Positions 23,441-35,800 of a DNA stretch of 64,000 nucleotides are shown here, in pieces (within the stretch, counting starts at the first letter, position 1; each line of letters opens with the position of its first letter). This DNA comes from Patellaria atrata CBS 101060 (lineage: Eukaryota > Ascomycota > Dothideomycetes > Patellariales > Patellariaceae): the NCBI GenBank assembly GCA_010093705.1, contig MU006089.1, forward strand, positions 989,479-1,053,478, read 5' to 3'. A program made the translations under genes and the position numbers. The notes below the pieces were generated by a model. It did no database searches and was not told the DNA's origin. It worked only from the letters and a program-made list of their open reading frames with translations.

Positions 23441-23820
23441 CTGCAGAGCCAGCATGTCCGAGGATGTGGTTGTTGTTCCACCTGGAGGCGATAGTGAACC
23501 AGTAGTGTGATAGTGTGTTGCTGTTGTATGAATAGATCGCGTTCCGGTCAACCGGCTTGCTGTGGGTTCTAAACAAGTTTTGATTGCGAGTTATTTCGTA
23601 AAAAAGGTGTAGAGATCTATTATCTCAAAACCAAAACACCGTCTTCCAACAGTCGAGAGCACTCGTACTACCAATACAGGAATCTTCCTGAGATCGTGAG
23701 ATTGTCCATGGCCTGATAGCTCACTACAGCAACTAAACGCGTATCTAGGTTATTCTTCTGTTCGATTCCTCGACTCTCTCTTTCCATCCCTACGAGATAA
23801 AAGTTTTACCATAAAACATA

Positions 23821-26800
23821 ATGTCTCAAACAATCATTAACTCAAACGGTGACGCTCAAAGCTATTGGAAAGACGTGTTGGCAAGTATGGAACCTTGCAA
23901 CTTTCCCCCCTTAGATGGAACCACGGAGGGACCGACTCGGTCGATGTCTCTAAAGGTGGACTTGAGTTGTGCGGCAAAGCTGGAAGAGCTTGCCGCAAAG
24001 GACGAGCACGAGTTGGCCAACGCTCTCCTCAGCGGCTGGGCTTTGGCAATTCGCTGCTATACCGGTCTCGAAAACGTCTGTTTCGAGTACCAGGAGATCG
24101 GGGAGGATGCTACTAATGTATCAGCGCTGAGGTTGAGGTTGGAACAGACCATGACCTTGAGCGCGTTGACGGACTGTGCAGCTCGGGCCCGAAACGATGG
24201 AAATGCTCATGCGGTTGAGAGTGCATCTCGCATGCCTCGTATGGATGCGTACAATACCGCATTTACCTATAAGAGTGCTAAAGCTGCGTCTGCCCGTGAA
24301 GCAAAAGTGGGATTGTCGCAAACCGGGGACAAATCGGTCAGTGCTCTTTTCCCTCTTCCAATCGAGAAAGAGTAACTTTAACACAATTTATAGACCAAAC
24401 TTAGACTGCAAACTAAGGTCACCCAGCAACGGGTGACCGTTTTTCTCGAATGGGACAGCTCCTTCCTGTCAGCAGAGCAGGCCGCGAACGTCGCGCGGAC
24501 GTTCGATGCTGCTCTCACTGATCTGTTGGAGCACCCAGAATCCTCAATCGCCTCCATTGACTGCGTGGGTGGAAGCAGCAGGAGGCAGATGTTAAAATGG
24601 AATAGCGAGCCTTTGGTGGAGGTTCGAAGATGCGTGCATGAGATCTTCAGAGAGCGGGCCGTGTCGCAACCGAATGCGGAAGCGATAAGCGCATGGGATG
24701 GTAGCTTCACCTATCGTGAACTCGACCAGGTCGCAACACGACTTGCTCAACAACTTAGAGAATTGGGAGTCGGCCCTGAGGTCTTCGTCCCTCTTGTATT
24801 CGACAAGTCAAAATGGAACGTCGTCGCCATGTTGGCGACAATGTACGCTGGTGGCGCATTCGTCCCTTTGGATCCCGCCAGCCCACTGTCCCGGCTCCAG
24901 GAGCTTGCAGGCAGCGTCAACGCCACGGTACTACTGTGTTCTCGTCAACATCGAGACAATGTTGCTACAGTAGCCCAAATCGTTTTCCCTGTGGACCAGG
25001 AAGCCGTTAACCAGCTTCCTGCGGCTCCAGAAACCACCTTCGACTTTGCGACCTGTGATAATGCGGCCTATCTTATCTTCACCAGTGGCTCAACTGGTAT
25101 GCCTAAGTCCACTGTTCTCACCCATTCTGCGTTCTGCTCGAGTTCAATGGCCCATGGTCGCGCCCAGTTACAAGATTCTCCTGAGACTAGGATCCTACAA
25201 TTTGCTGCCCATACTTTTGATGCAAGTTTAGTCGAGATCCTGACCCCTTTGCTCCACGGAGGATGTTGCTGTATTCCAAGCGAAAGCGATCGTCTTAACG
25301 ACATCGAAAACTTCATCAACAACCATAAAGTCAATTGGGCTGTGCTAACACCCTCGTTTGTCGAATTCTTAAACCCTTCCGCAGTACCAGGAATCAAGAC
25401 ATTAGTCTTAGCCGGAGAAGCCATGGCCGAACACCATATCAGGACCTGGACAGAAGCCGGTGTTCGACTAGTCAACGGATATGGTCCTAGTGAATGTGCT
25501 GTCTGCTCCGTTGCTAACAATAACGTTACCCTGAAGACTGGCCCGAAGAATATTGGTCACCCCGTCGGTGTGCACTGTTGGGTTGTGGATCCAGAGGATG
25601 TCGACCGTCTAGTACCTATCGGTTGTATCGGAGAGCTTATTATTGAGGGACACACGCTTTCTCGTGGATACCTCAACGACAGCGCAAAGACAGCTGAGGC
25701 CTTCATCCAGAATCCCGCATGGGCAACAGCGTCTGCTGACGGTCGCCCGAGAAGGATGTACCGAACCGGTGATCTGGTCCGCTACAGCTCGAACGGATCG
25801 ATCTATTTTGTAGGAAGAAAAGACACCCAGGTGAAGCTCCACGGGCAGAGAATCGAGCTTGGTGAGATTGAACATCATCTGAACGCAGACGATGATACCA
25901 GCTATGGCCTCGTATTGCTTCCTAAGCAAGGATTTTATAAGGAGCGCCTTGTCTCGGTATTATCCTTGAAGCTCACTTCGGTCAACGATGGTACCCCCCT
26001 TCGATTGCTGGAAGGTCCGCAAATGACTGAAGCTGCCTCAACTATAGAAGGAATCCGTGCTCGCCTCTTGCAACGACTCCCAGAGTATATGGTCCCCACT
26101 ACATTTCTAGCTGTTGAGGCCATGCCTTTCCTACCGTCCGGAAAGCTAGATCGCAAGAAGATAAGCAACTGGCTCGCGCAATTGACAGATGAAGTGTATA
26201 GACAAGTGCATGAGCCTATGGATGAAGATGAGTTCTCTGCCACCCCTGCAAATGATACGGAGAGTACTATCCGCCTTGTTTGGGGACAAGTGCTCAATCT
26301 CCCACTTGAACAAGTGAAGCTAGACCGATCATTCTTGAGCCACTCCGGAGATTCCATCACTGCGTTGTCCTGTAAAGCTCAATGTCAGAAGCGAGGTATC
26401 ACTCTTCAAGTCCAGGATATACTAAAGAGCAAATCAATCCGAGAACTCGCCCGCCGAGCAAAGGCAACAAAATCTCCTTCTTTCATTCAAGAGGACGTCG
26501 AAGAGCCATTCGACCTTTCCCCCATCCAGAAATTGTTCTTCAGTATGCCAGATCAAGGTCGCACGCATTTCAACCAGAGTTTCTTCCTGAAAACGACTCG
26601 CAAGCTCAAGGAAGAAAGGCTCAGCCGAGCCCTCGAGACACTCCTTAGTGTCCACTCTATGCTGCGAGCCAGATTTTCCAAGTCTGGCCCGCAAGGACAG
26701 TGGCAACAGCGTGTGACAAATGACATTGCGGGATCTTACAGACTCCGAACATATGCAGTTGCTTCGGTAGACGAGGCCTCGTCTGCAATTGAGAAGAGCC

Positions 26801-29800
26801 AACAGTCTCTGAACCCGGAAGTGGGTCCCATCTTTGCTGCCGACCTTATAGAGGTCGATGGTGGAGAACAGCTCCTCTTCATGACCGGACATCATTTGTG
26901 CATTGATCTCGTTAGCTGGAGAGTGATACTAGGAGACCTTGAAGAATTGCTCACGAATACCGACACGTCCGCATCACTATCGAAACCAATGCCTTTCCAG
27001 GCTTGGAGCAAGCAACAAGCCGAGCACGCCAGATCTCTTTCCCTGAGTAGAGTCCTCCCTGTCGACGACGTTCCTGCAGGAGACGGTGTATACTGGGGTA
27101 TGGACGGAGTTCCTAATCTGTACGGAGATGTGCTCCGCCAAGGCTTCGAGCTCGATAGCTCAACAACTTCGAAGCTCATGAGCGACTGCCATCAAGCTCT
27201 ACGCACTGAAACTGTTGACTTACTTCTATCAGCACTTATTCATGGATTTGCACAGACATTCACGGATAGGGATGTCGCTCCTATCTACAACGAAGGCCAC
27301 GGCCGTGAGATCTGGAATTCAGATATCGACTTGAGCAGAACAGTAGGTTGGTTCACCACCATGTATCCGCTATACGTGCCGGGAGCGACTTCTAGTGATA
27401 TTATCGACATCGTAAAGGGAGTAAAAGACTTCCGTAAACGCCTCCTCGGTAACGGTCGCCCGTACTTCGCTAGTCGCCTTCTCACGCCTGCTGGTGACGA
27501 GAAATTCCATCACCATTGGCCTCTAGAACTTACATTTAATTACCTTGGTCAATACCAGCAACTGGAGCGCCAGGATGCTTTGTTGCGTCCTGTCGAAGAA
27601 ATGGCTGGTGAGGCTCGCGGTGCAGGTGGAACCGCAGATGTCGGCCACTTGACTCCTCGTTTCGGGCTTTTCGAAATCTCAGCTGTCATTGCCGCTGGCA
27701 AGCTTCGATTCTCATTCACATTCAATCGCCACATGAAACATCAACAGGAGATCTACAATTGGGTTTCGACAGTTGAGGATTCGCTCAAAGTGATCTCACA
27801 AAGACTCGTCCAAATGCAACCTGAGCCGACTCTGAGCGATTACCCATTGATGTCTCTGAACCGTAGCAGCCTCCAGGAGCTAATCACTCAACGCCTTCCT
27901 GCCATAGGAATCCGCAATATGAGCGAGATTGAAGATATTTACCCTTGCTCCGCGATGCAGCAAGGTCTATTGCTGAGTCAGACGAAGGACGCTGGATACT
28001 ATGCTGTTCAAATTACTTGCGAAGCTAAACATCAGCAAGGTAGCATGGTAAATGCTGGTAAACTCACCGCAGCTTGGCAAAAGGTAGTCAATCGCCATGC
28101 GTTACTTCGCACTGTATTCCTAAACGACAGTAACAATGGTATGTATGACCAGGTTGTCTTCCGTACGATTGATGCCCCAATCGTTCAACTGGAATCCAAC
28201 AACACCGAGCACGCATTACAGATGCTTAAGGAACAGCGAACTCTGCATGAAAATGCAGGTACTGTGCCCCATCGCTTCACTGTTTGCCGTGTAGGAAACC
28301 AACAGACCTTCTTCAAATTGGAGATGGGCCATACTATCATGGATGGAACATCTATGTCGGTTCTACTGCGTGACCTGAAACTAGCATATGAGGATAAACT
28401 CGAAGCTTCAGGACCCCTTTACAGCGAATACATCGCATACTTGCAACAACAACCCTTCGAGGAAGGTATCGAGTATTGGAAATCGTATTTGCGAGATGTT
28501 GAACCATGCCAATTTCCGATTCTCAACGACGGTCTTCCCAAACCCCGCCAGCTTCACTCGATTCGCGTCGGCTTCAAGAACATGTCAGCGCTGCAGCAGA
28601 TTTGTCAGAAGTATGGTGTTACCTTATCTAATGCTTTCCATACGGCCTGGGCCCTCACTTTGAGGTCTTATACAGGTTCCGATGGAACATGCTTTGGATA
28701 TCTCATCTCCGGTCGTGACATTCCAATCGACGGTATTGAGGAGGCGGTCGGACCTTTTATCAATATGCTCGTATGCAGGGTGGATATGCCCAGCAAATCT
28801 AGCATCGTCGATGTCATGTCCCAGGTGCAAAAGGACTACACCGACAGCATTCCACACCGTTATACCTCGCTAGCTGAAGTTCAGCATGCGTTGAAGTTGG
28901 GTGGAACAGCCTTGTTCAACACCGCGCTCTCATATCGACGCCTCCCGCCTGATACGGATGTTGTTGAACCTGGTGTTTCCTTCACCGAATGCGCCCCCAC
29001 TTTTGATCCCACTGAATATGATGTTTCTATTAACGTTGAAGTAGCGGACCACGATGCATACATTGACCTCGATTACTATGTTGACTACCTGTCTGATGGC
29101 CAAGCATCAAATGTTGCAAACACATTTGTTCAGGCTTTGGAGAATATTATTCAGCAAGCAGACACCAGAATCGAAAAACTCGACGGCTTGAGCGAAAACG
29201 ACCGACACCAGATCATGAGCTGGAACAGCCAGATGCCGCCGACGATCAATAAATGTGTTCACGAAATTGTTCAGGAGCGCGTCTTAGAACGCCCCCAAGC
29301 GTCAGCTGTCGAAGGCTGGGACGCCAAATTTACGTATGTTGAACTTAATAAGAACGCTAACCTACTTGCACAGTACTTGATGAACCTTGGAGTCGGCGCG
29401 GAAACTTTAGTGCCTGCATGCTTCGATAAATCCGCTTATACCGTTGTTGCGATGCTCGCGATAATGAAAGCTGGTGGTGTTGTCGTAAGTTAGATCATCG
29501 GAGCAGTGTTCTCCACGAAATGCAGGACTTGTTAGTTAACGTCTTTACTTCAATAGGTCCCATTAGGTGCAAACCACCCTAAATCTGCACTGGAAGATCG
29601 TGTTCAAGACACTCAGGCCAGTATCGTATTGGCATCCACAGAACGTGCACCTATCTTTGATGACGTAGTACCGACTGTGGTTGCTGTCAATGCTGAGCTC
29701 TTGAAGGAACTCGCGGCCGAATACGGCCTTGTGGAGAATCCTGCTCGAAATGTCGTACCTGAAAATGGATGCTTTATCATCTTCACCTCAGGAAGTACCG

Positions 29801-32800
29801 GAAAACCGAAAGGCGTCGTTCTTGAGCACCGTGCCCTTGCAACTAGCCACAATGCTCACGGAACTGCTCTTGGCCTCGGACCACACTCAAGGGTTCTGCA
29901 ATTCGCTTCTCACACATTTGACAACAGTATCGAAGAGATGTTCACTACTCTCACGCGAGGTGGAACTGTATGTGTTCCGTCAGAGCATGACCGCATGAAT
30001 GATTTGGCTGGAGTTATTACTCGTCTCAACTGCAATTTCATGGATCTAACTCCCACCGTGGCGAACACCCTTGTACCATCAGATGTGCCCTCTATCAAGA
30101 GCATGGCTCTTGGTGGTGAAGCGATCACCAAACGCAATGCGGACACTTGGGGCAAAGCAGTTCAATTGCACGGACAATATGGCCCTTCGGAATGCTCCAT
30201 CAACTGCGTCTGGAACGGAGACATTGGAGCATCACCGGAACCAACTAATATTGGACGTGCCGTTGGCAGCGTCTCTTGGGTGGTCCATCCTCGCGATCAT
30301 AACCTACTCATGCCAGTCGGAGCTGCTGGTGAACTACTCGTAGAAGGTCCTATCCTTGCTAGGGGTTATCTTAACAATCCAGAGAAGACAGCAGAGGTTT
30401 TCATCGAAAATCCTCTTTGGGCATCTGCTTCAAAAGACTTCTCTGTCCGCCGATTCTACAAGACTGGAGATTTAGTCCGATATAACTCCGATGGTACGCT
30501 CACGTACCTAGGCCGAAAAGATACACAAGTTAAGCTCCACGGTCAGCGTATCGAGCTAGGTGAGATCGAGCACAACGTCAAGCAGAGTCTCACTCTTGAT
30601 GGAGAAGTTGGTGTGGAGCTCGTTAAGATCAACGGTGTCAAGGCACTCGCAGCGTTCTTGTGCCTACCAGACGCAGTTGATAGCGAGGTTGAATCCATTC
30701 CTGGTCTCTTGCCAATGACAGATTCTTTACGATCTATTGTCGGTGGACTGGAGCAAGCATTGAGCGATCTTTTGCCAACGTACATGATTCCGTCACTCTT
30801 CATACCCGTTGCCGAAATGCCTTTGACCACTTCTGGAAAGCTAGACCGTCGTGCCTTGCGATTGATTGCAGAGGGTCTTTCGGAACAACAGTCAGCAATG
30901 TACAGACTTGCAGGTGGCAGTGGCCGAGCACCGACGACCGATATGGAAATTGCACTCCAGGAGCTTTGGGGTAGCGTCTTGCCAGTAGATGCGAAATCTA
31001 TTGGTGCTGATGATGGTTTCTTCAGGCTTGGTGGTGACTCTATTGCCGCAATTTCTCTCGTCACAGCAGCGAGGAAGAAGGGTATCAGTCTCACAGTTGC
31101 TACTATTTTCCAGAAACCCAAGTTGTCAGATATGGCGAATCACTGCACATTCAATTCTGCGCAAGAAATTAACAAGACAGAGGCCCCGGCCCAGCCTTTC
31201 GCGCTCTTAAACGCTACCGCTAGTTCTCTCGATGATATCATCCACGAGCTTGCTCAGGAATGCAACATCGAAACTCACGACGTTCAAGATATATACCCTT
31301 GCTCCCCTCTGCAAGCAGGTCTTGTCGCTCTCTCCAACAAGCAAGATGGCGCATATGTTGCACAAAATACCTACCGACTTCCTTCTGACATTGACATCGA
31401 ACGGTTTCAGGAGGCATGGCGACGAGTTGCACAGTCAGAAGCGATCCTGCGCACTAGGGTTGTGCACACAAAGAGGACTGGCTTCGTCCAAGTCGTCATT
31501 CGTGAAGATATCCACTGGAATACCGCCAGCACCTTTTATGATCTATCCGAAGACAGCAACAAGTTGCAACTAGGCAATGGTGGACGCCTAACTAACTTCG
31601 CTTTGGTAGGTCCATCTCAGGGTGCTTATCATTTCGTCTGGACTATCCACCATGCCTTGTATGACGGATGGTGTATCGATTTGATGCTCCAGAAGGTGAA
31701 GCAGTGTTACGAACATTCCAAGATCACCCAATCCGCTCCTTATTCGAGCTTTATTAGGCACCTTACAGCTCTCGACAATGATGCATCAGACGACTTCTGG
31801 ATTTCGAAACTATCAGAATCTTCCTCTCGACAGTTCCCGCAATTGCCGAGTCCGGCATATGCAGTTTCACCAACAAGCTTACTTACGCACACTATGCTGG
31901 TACCACAGAAGCCCAGTCCTGATGTTACATTACCTTCTGCCATCAGAGCTGCTTGGGCTCTTATCGTTGCTGCTTACTCTGGTTCAGACGATGTTCTTTT
32001 CGGCGAGATATTGACCGGCAGAGACGCTCAAGTCGACGGAATCGAAAGTATAGTTGGACCCACTTTGACAACTATTCCTGCTCGATTCCAGGTGAATCGT
32101 GATTTGAACGTAGAAGATTTTCTCCGAGAGGTTCAGAATTCCTCAGTGGAAGCAATGCCATATCAGTTTGCAGGCCTTCAACATATCAAGCAATTGGAAA
32201 GGAAGTCATCATCACTTTCTTGCGAATTCCAGAATTTACTGGCGATCAACAGCAGCGAAGATGAAATTGACAACTTCTGGGTACCTGAAGCAGCTGATAG
32301 CGCCATGGCTCACTTCTACACCTACCCCCTTACCATTGCTTGTACGATCGGCAAGAAAAACCTGTCATTCGAAGCCCATTTCGATCAAGACATCATCCCG
32401 AACTGGCATGTGCAGCGTTTGTTGTACCAATTCCAATCAATGCTTGAGCTACTCACTGGATCAGCAGCCAAGCAGGTTAAGGTAGGTCAAATGGCACTAC
32501 TAAGCTCACAGGACAAGAACACCATCAGAAATTGGAATTCAAGCCTCCCGCAGGCCGTTACAAGATGCATCCACGAGACAATCCACGATATTACTTTGTC
32601 CAAGCCGGACTCTCCCGCCATCGCTTCCTGGGATGGCAGTTATACATACAGCCAATTGGATCGCCGCTCCACGTCATTGGCTCGCCGTTTGGTTCTGGAA
32701 GGTATACGCCCAGGCGATATTGTTCCCCTTTGCTTCGAAAAGTCTGCACTTACAATCGTCGCAATGCTCGCTGTCTTGAAAACAGGAGCCGCATTCACAT

Positions 32801-35800
32801 CTTTAGATCCTAATGCTCCTATTGCTCGTCTACGAGTCATTGTGGAGGAAGCGGAATCACGAATGATAGTATGCTCTCCACAACAAACTGAACTCTGCAA
32901 GAATATCATGAACAAAGTCTATACCTATGCTCACGAATCCTCGGATGAGTGTGAGACTTCCCGTACAAGTTTGCCCGCGGTCAATTGCGAAAACACAGCT
33001 TATGCGATCTTTACCAGTGGTTCCACTGGAACACCTAAAGGAGTACTCGTTAGCCACAAAGCGTTCTGCACTGGAGCAGCTTGGCACGGTCCGGCCTTAC
33101 GCATTGGATCAGACACTCGCGCGCTTCAATTCGCCTCCTATACCTTTGACGCCAGTCTTTTGGAAATCTTCACTACTCTGTCTGTCGGTGGCTGTGTCTG
33201 TGTTCCAGATGACACCCGAAGGATGAATGATATAACCGGTGTGATCAATGAGCTCCAAGCAAATTGGTCACTCTTGACCCCATCATTTGCCCAGTTGATT
33301 CAACCTTCTACTGTACCGACTCTTCGAACTCTCGCACTTGGTGGAGAGGCAATGTCTCGCGCCCATATCACCACCTGGTCCACCGAGGTGCATCTTATTA
33401 ATGCTTACGGTCCTAGTGAAACTGCTGTAGTTGCGACTGCGAACTCTCACGTAACCTCTACAACCGATCCCGCAAACATGGGTCGGGCCGTGGGTGGTCG
33501 CTCCTGGGTTGTTGATCCACTGAATCATGATCGACTAATGCCTATCGGCGCAATTGGAGAACTCTGTGTTGAGGGTCCTATTCTAGCATCTGGGTATCTT
33601 CACAACGAGAAGAAGACTGCAGAAGTATTCATTCAAGACCCGAAATGGACTAATGAACTTATTTCTGGGGAAAATGGAAATGCTCGGGTTAAAATCTATA
33701 AGACTGGTGATCTTGTTAAGTACGATGCAGACGGATCCCTACTTTACTTGGGACGAAAGGACACACAAGTCAAATTACACGGCCAAAGACTTGAGCTCGG
33801 CGACATTGAGCATCATTTGCGAACCGATTCCCTGATCAAACATGCCCTCGCTGCAATCCCCACGACTGGTGTATGTGCCAAACGCATGGTAGCCGTACTT
33901 TCATTGCAAGAGATTGCTTCTTCTAGCAGTGATTCAGGATTACTTCACCTCGTTGCCCGCGAAGCAGCAGCCTTCAATCTTCCCGAAATCCGCGACAGAA
34001 TTAGCGGCAAGCTTCCGGCTTATATGGTACCATCAATCTGGGCTGTCGTGCAGGAGCTTCCTCTCCTTCCTTCTGGCAAACTTGATCGCCGCCAAATTAT
34101 CACATGGGTCGAACAGATGAGTCAAGAAGTGTATCAACAGATTACAGAGGTCGCTGTTTCCAACGATGCCACAAATTCTATGTCTGGAGCAAGCGATATC
34201 GAGCTCCGTCTTCAGAAGATTTGGGCTTCTGTTCTAAATCTGCCACAGGATCAGATCGCATTGAATGTACCATTCCTTCACCTTGGTGGCGATTCAATCA
34301 GCTCTTACGACGTTGTTGCTCAAGCACGTGCAGAAAATATTGGTCTTACCGTACAGGATGTCATCCGCTCCAAGTCTATCTCCGCACTTGCGCAAGTTGT
34401 CACTTTACCCGAGGAAGTTTCTTACCAGAGCGAAAAGGTTGGACAGGCGTTCGATTTGTCTCCTATTCAGAAACTTTTCTTTGAGTGCGTCGGAGAACGC
34501 TTCAACCACTTCAACCAGAGCTTGCTACTCCGTATCTCCAGATCAACTGGGCATCTTGAAATCAGCCGTGCCGTTGAAAGTATTATCCGTGCACATTCGA
34601 TGTTACGTGCGCGATTCCATAGAACCATTACAGGAGTGTGGCAACAAAGCATTAGCGATGATGTTACAGGCTCGTTCCAATTTCAGTCCCATTCAATCGG
34701 CCATAGCTCTCAGGAAATGTACGACCTGATCGAGAAGAGCCAAAAGAGCTTGAACGTTGAGCAAGGTCCGCTGTTTGCGGTTGACCTGTTCACAATCAAC
34801 GGCGACGAATACCAAGTTATGTCCCTCATTGCTCACCATCTTTCTATCGACGTCGTCTCATGGCGCATCATTCTACGTGACCTGGAAGACCTCCTCCAAT
34901 CCGACTCCGCCAAGCTCTCTGCTTCAGTACCATTTCAGATCTGGTCTGATGCTCAGGCCGAGAAGGCTCAGAAAGATGTGGTCACTTCGGGATTACCTAT
35001 TCAGGAGTCAATTCATTCTGATTTTAGCTACTGGGCTATGGATGAGGAGCCGAACGTTCATGGAGACGTTATTGTTGATGAGTTCGAGCTCGATATGTCG
35101 ATGACAACGTCCATTCTCAATTCAGGCACATTGATAGCCGAACCTGTGGATATCTTCATTGCAAGTTTGATTCATTCCTTTAAGAAAGTCTTTACCGACC
35201 GCACAGCCCCTGCAATCTTCAATGAGGGTCATGGTCGCGAGCCCTGGAACTCGATGGATCTCTCGAGAACTATCGGCTGGTTTACGACTCTTTGTCCAAT
35301 TTATCTACCTTCTTCAGCTAAGACTGATAGAATTGTGGATATCGTCCGATGGGTCAAAGACTTCAGGTCCCGGACGCCAGGAAAGGGCAGACAATATTTT
35401 GCCAGCCGTATGCTCACAGACGCAGGCAAAGAGGCTTACACTTCCCACTGGCCCATGGAAATCACGTTCAATTATCTTGGACAACTAACACAAATGGATA
35501 AACAAGATTCTCTCCTCCGATCTTACCTTCCAGAGGATAGTACCGCAGCCGCCAAAGCTGCTCTTGATGCTGACCAGGACATGCCCAGGTTCTCTTTGTT
35601 TGATATTTCTGCTGCAGTCATGGATGGGCAACTCAAGTTCTCGTTCGGCTACAATCGCAACATGAGGCGCCTCCCTGCGATTGCAAATTGGGTGAAGGAG
35701 TGCAAGATCTCCCTCTCCGATTTCGCAACTCAGTTAGTGATGTTGAAGCCCGAACCAACGTTAAGCGACTACCCCCTACTCCCGCTCAGTTTCGATGGTA

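Larger units (their letters stand above)
19637..23820. other. 4.2 kb region between exporter and NRPS
   Basis: No intact gene is supported. The ABC and NRPS genes diverge across this stretch, so it must contain both promoters. It also holds a short minisatellite near 20,900, a TTC microsatellite at 21,624, and two stretches that read like broken coding sequence (about 22,023-22,762 plus strand and 23,024-23,440 minus strand), described separately. Confidence 0.5.
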
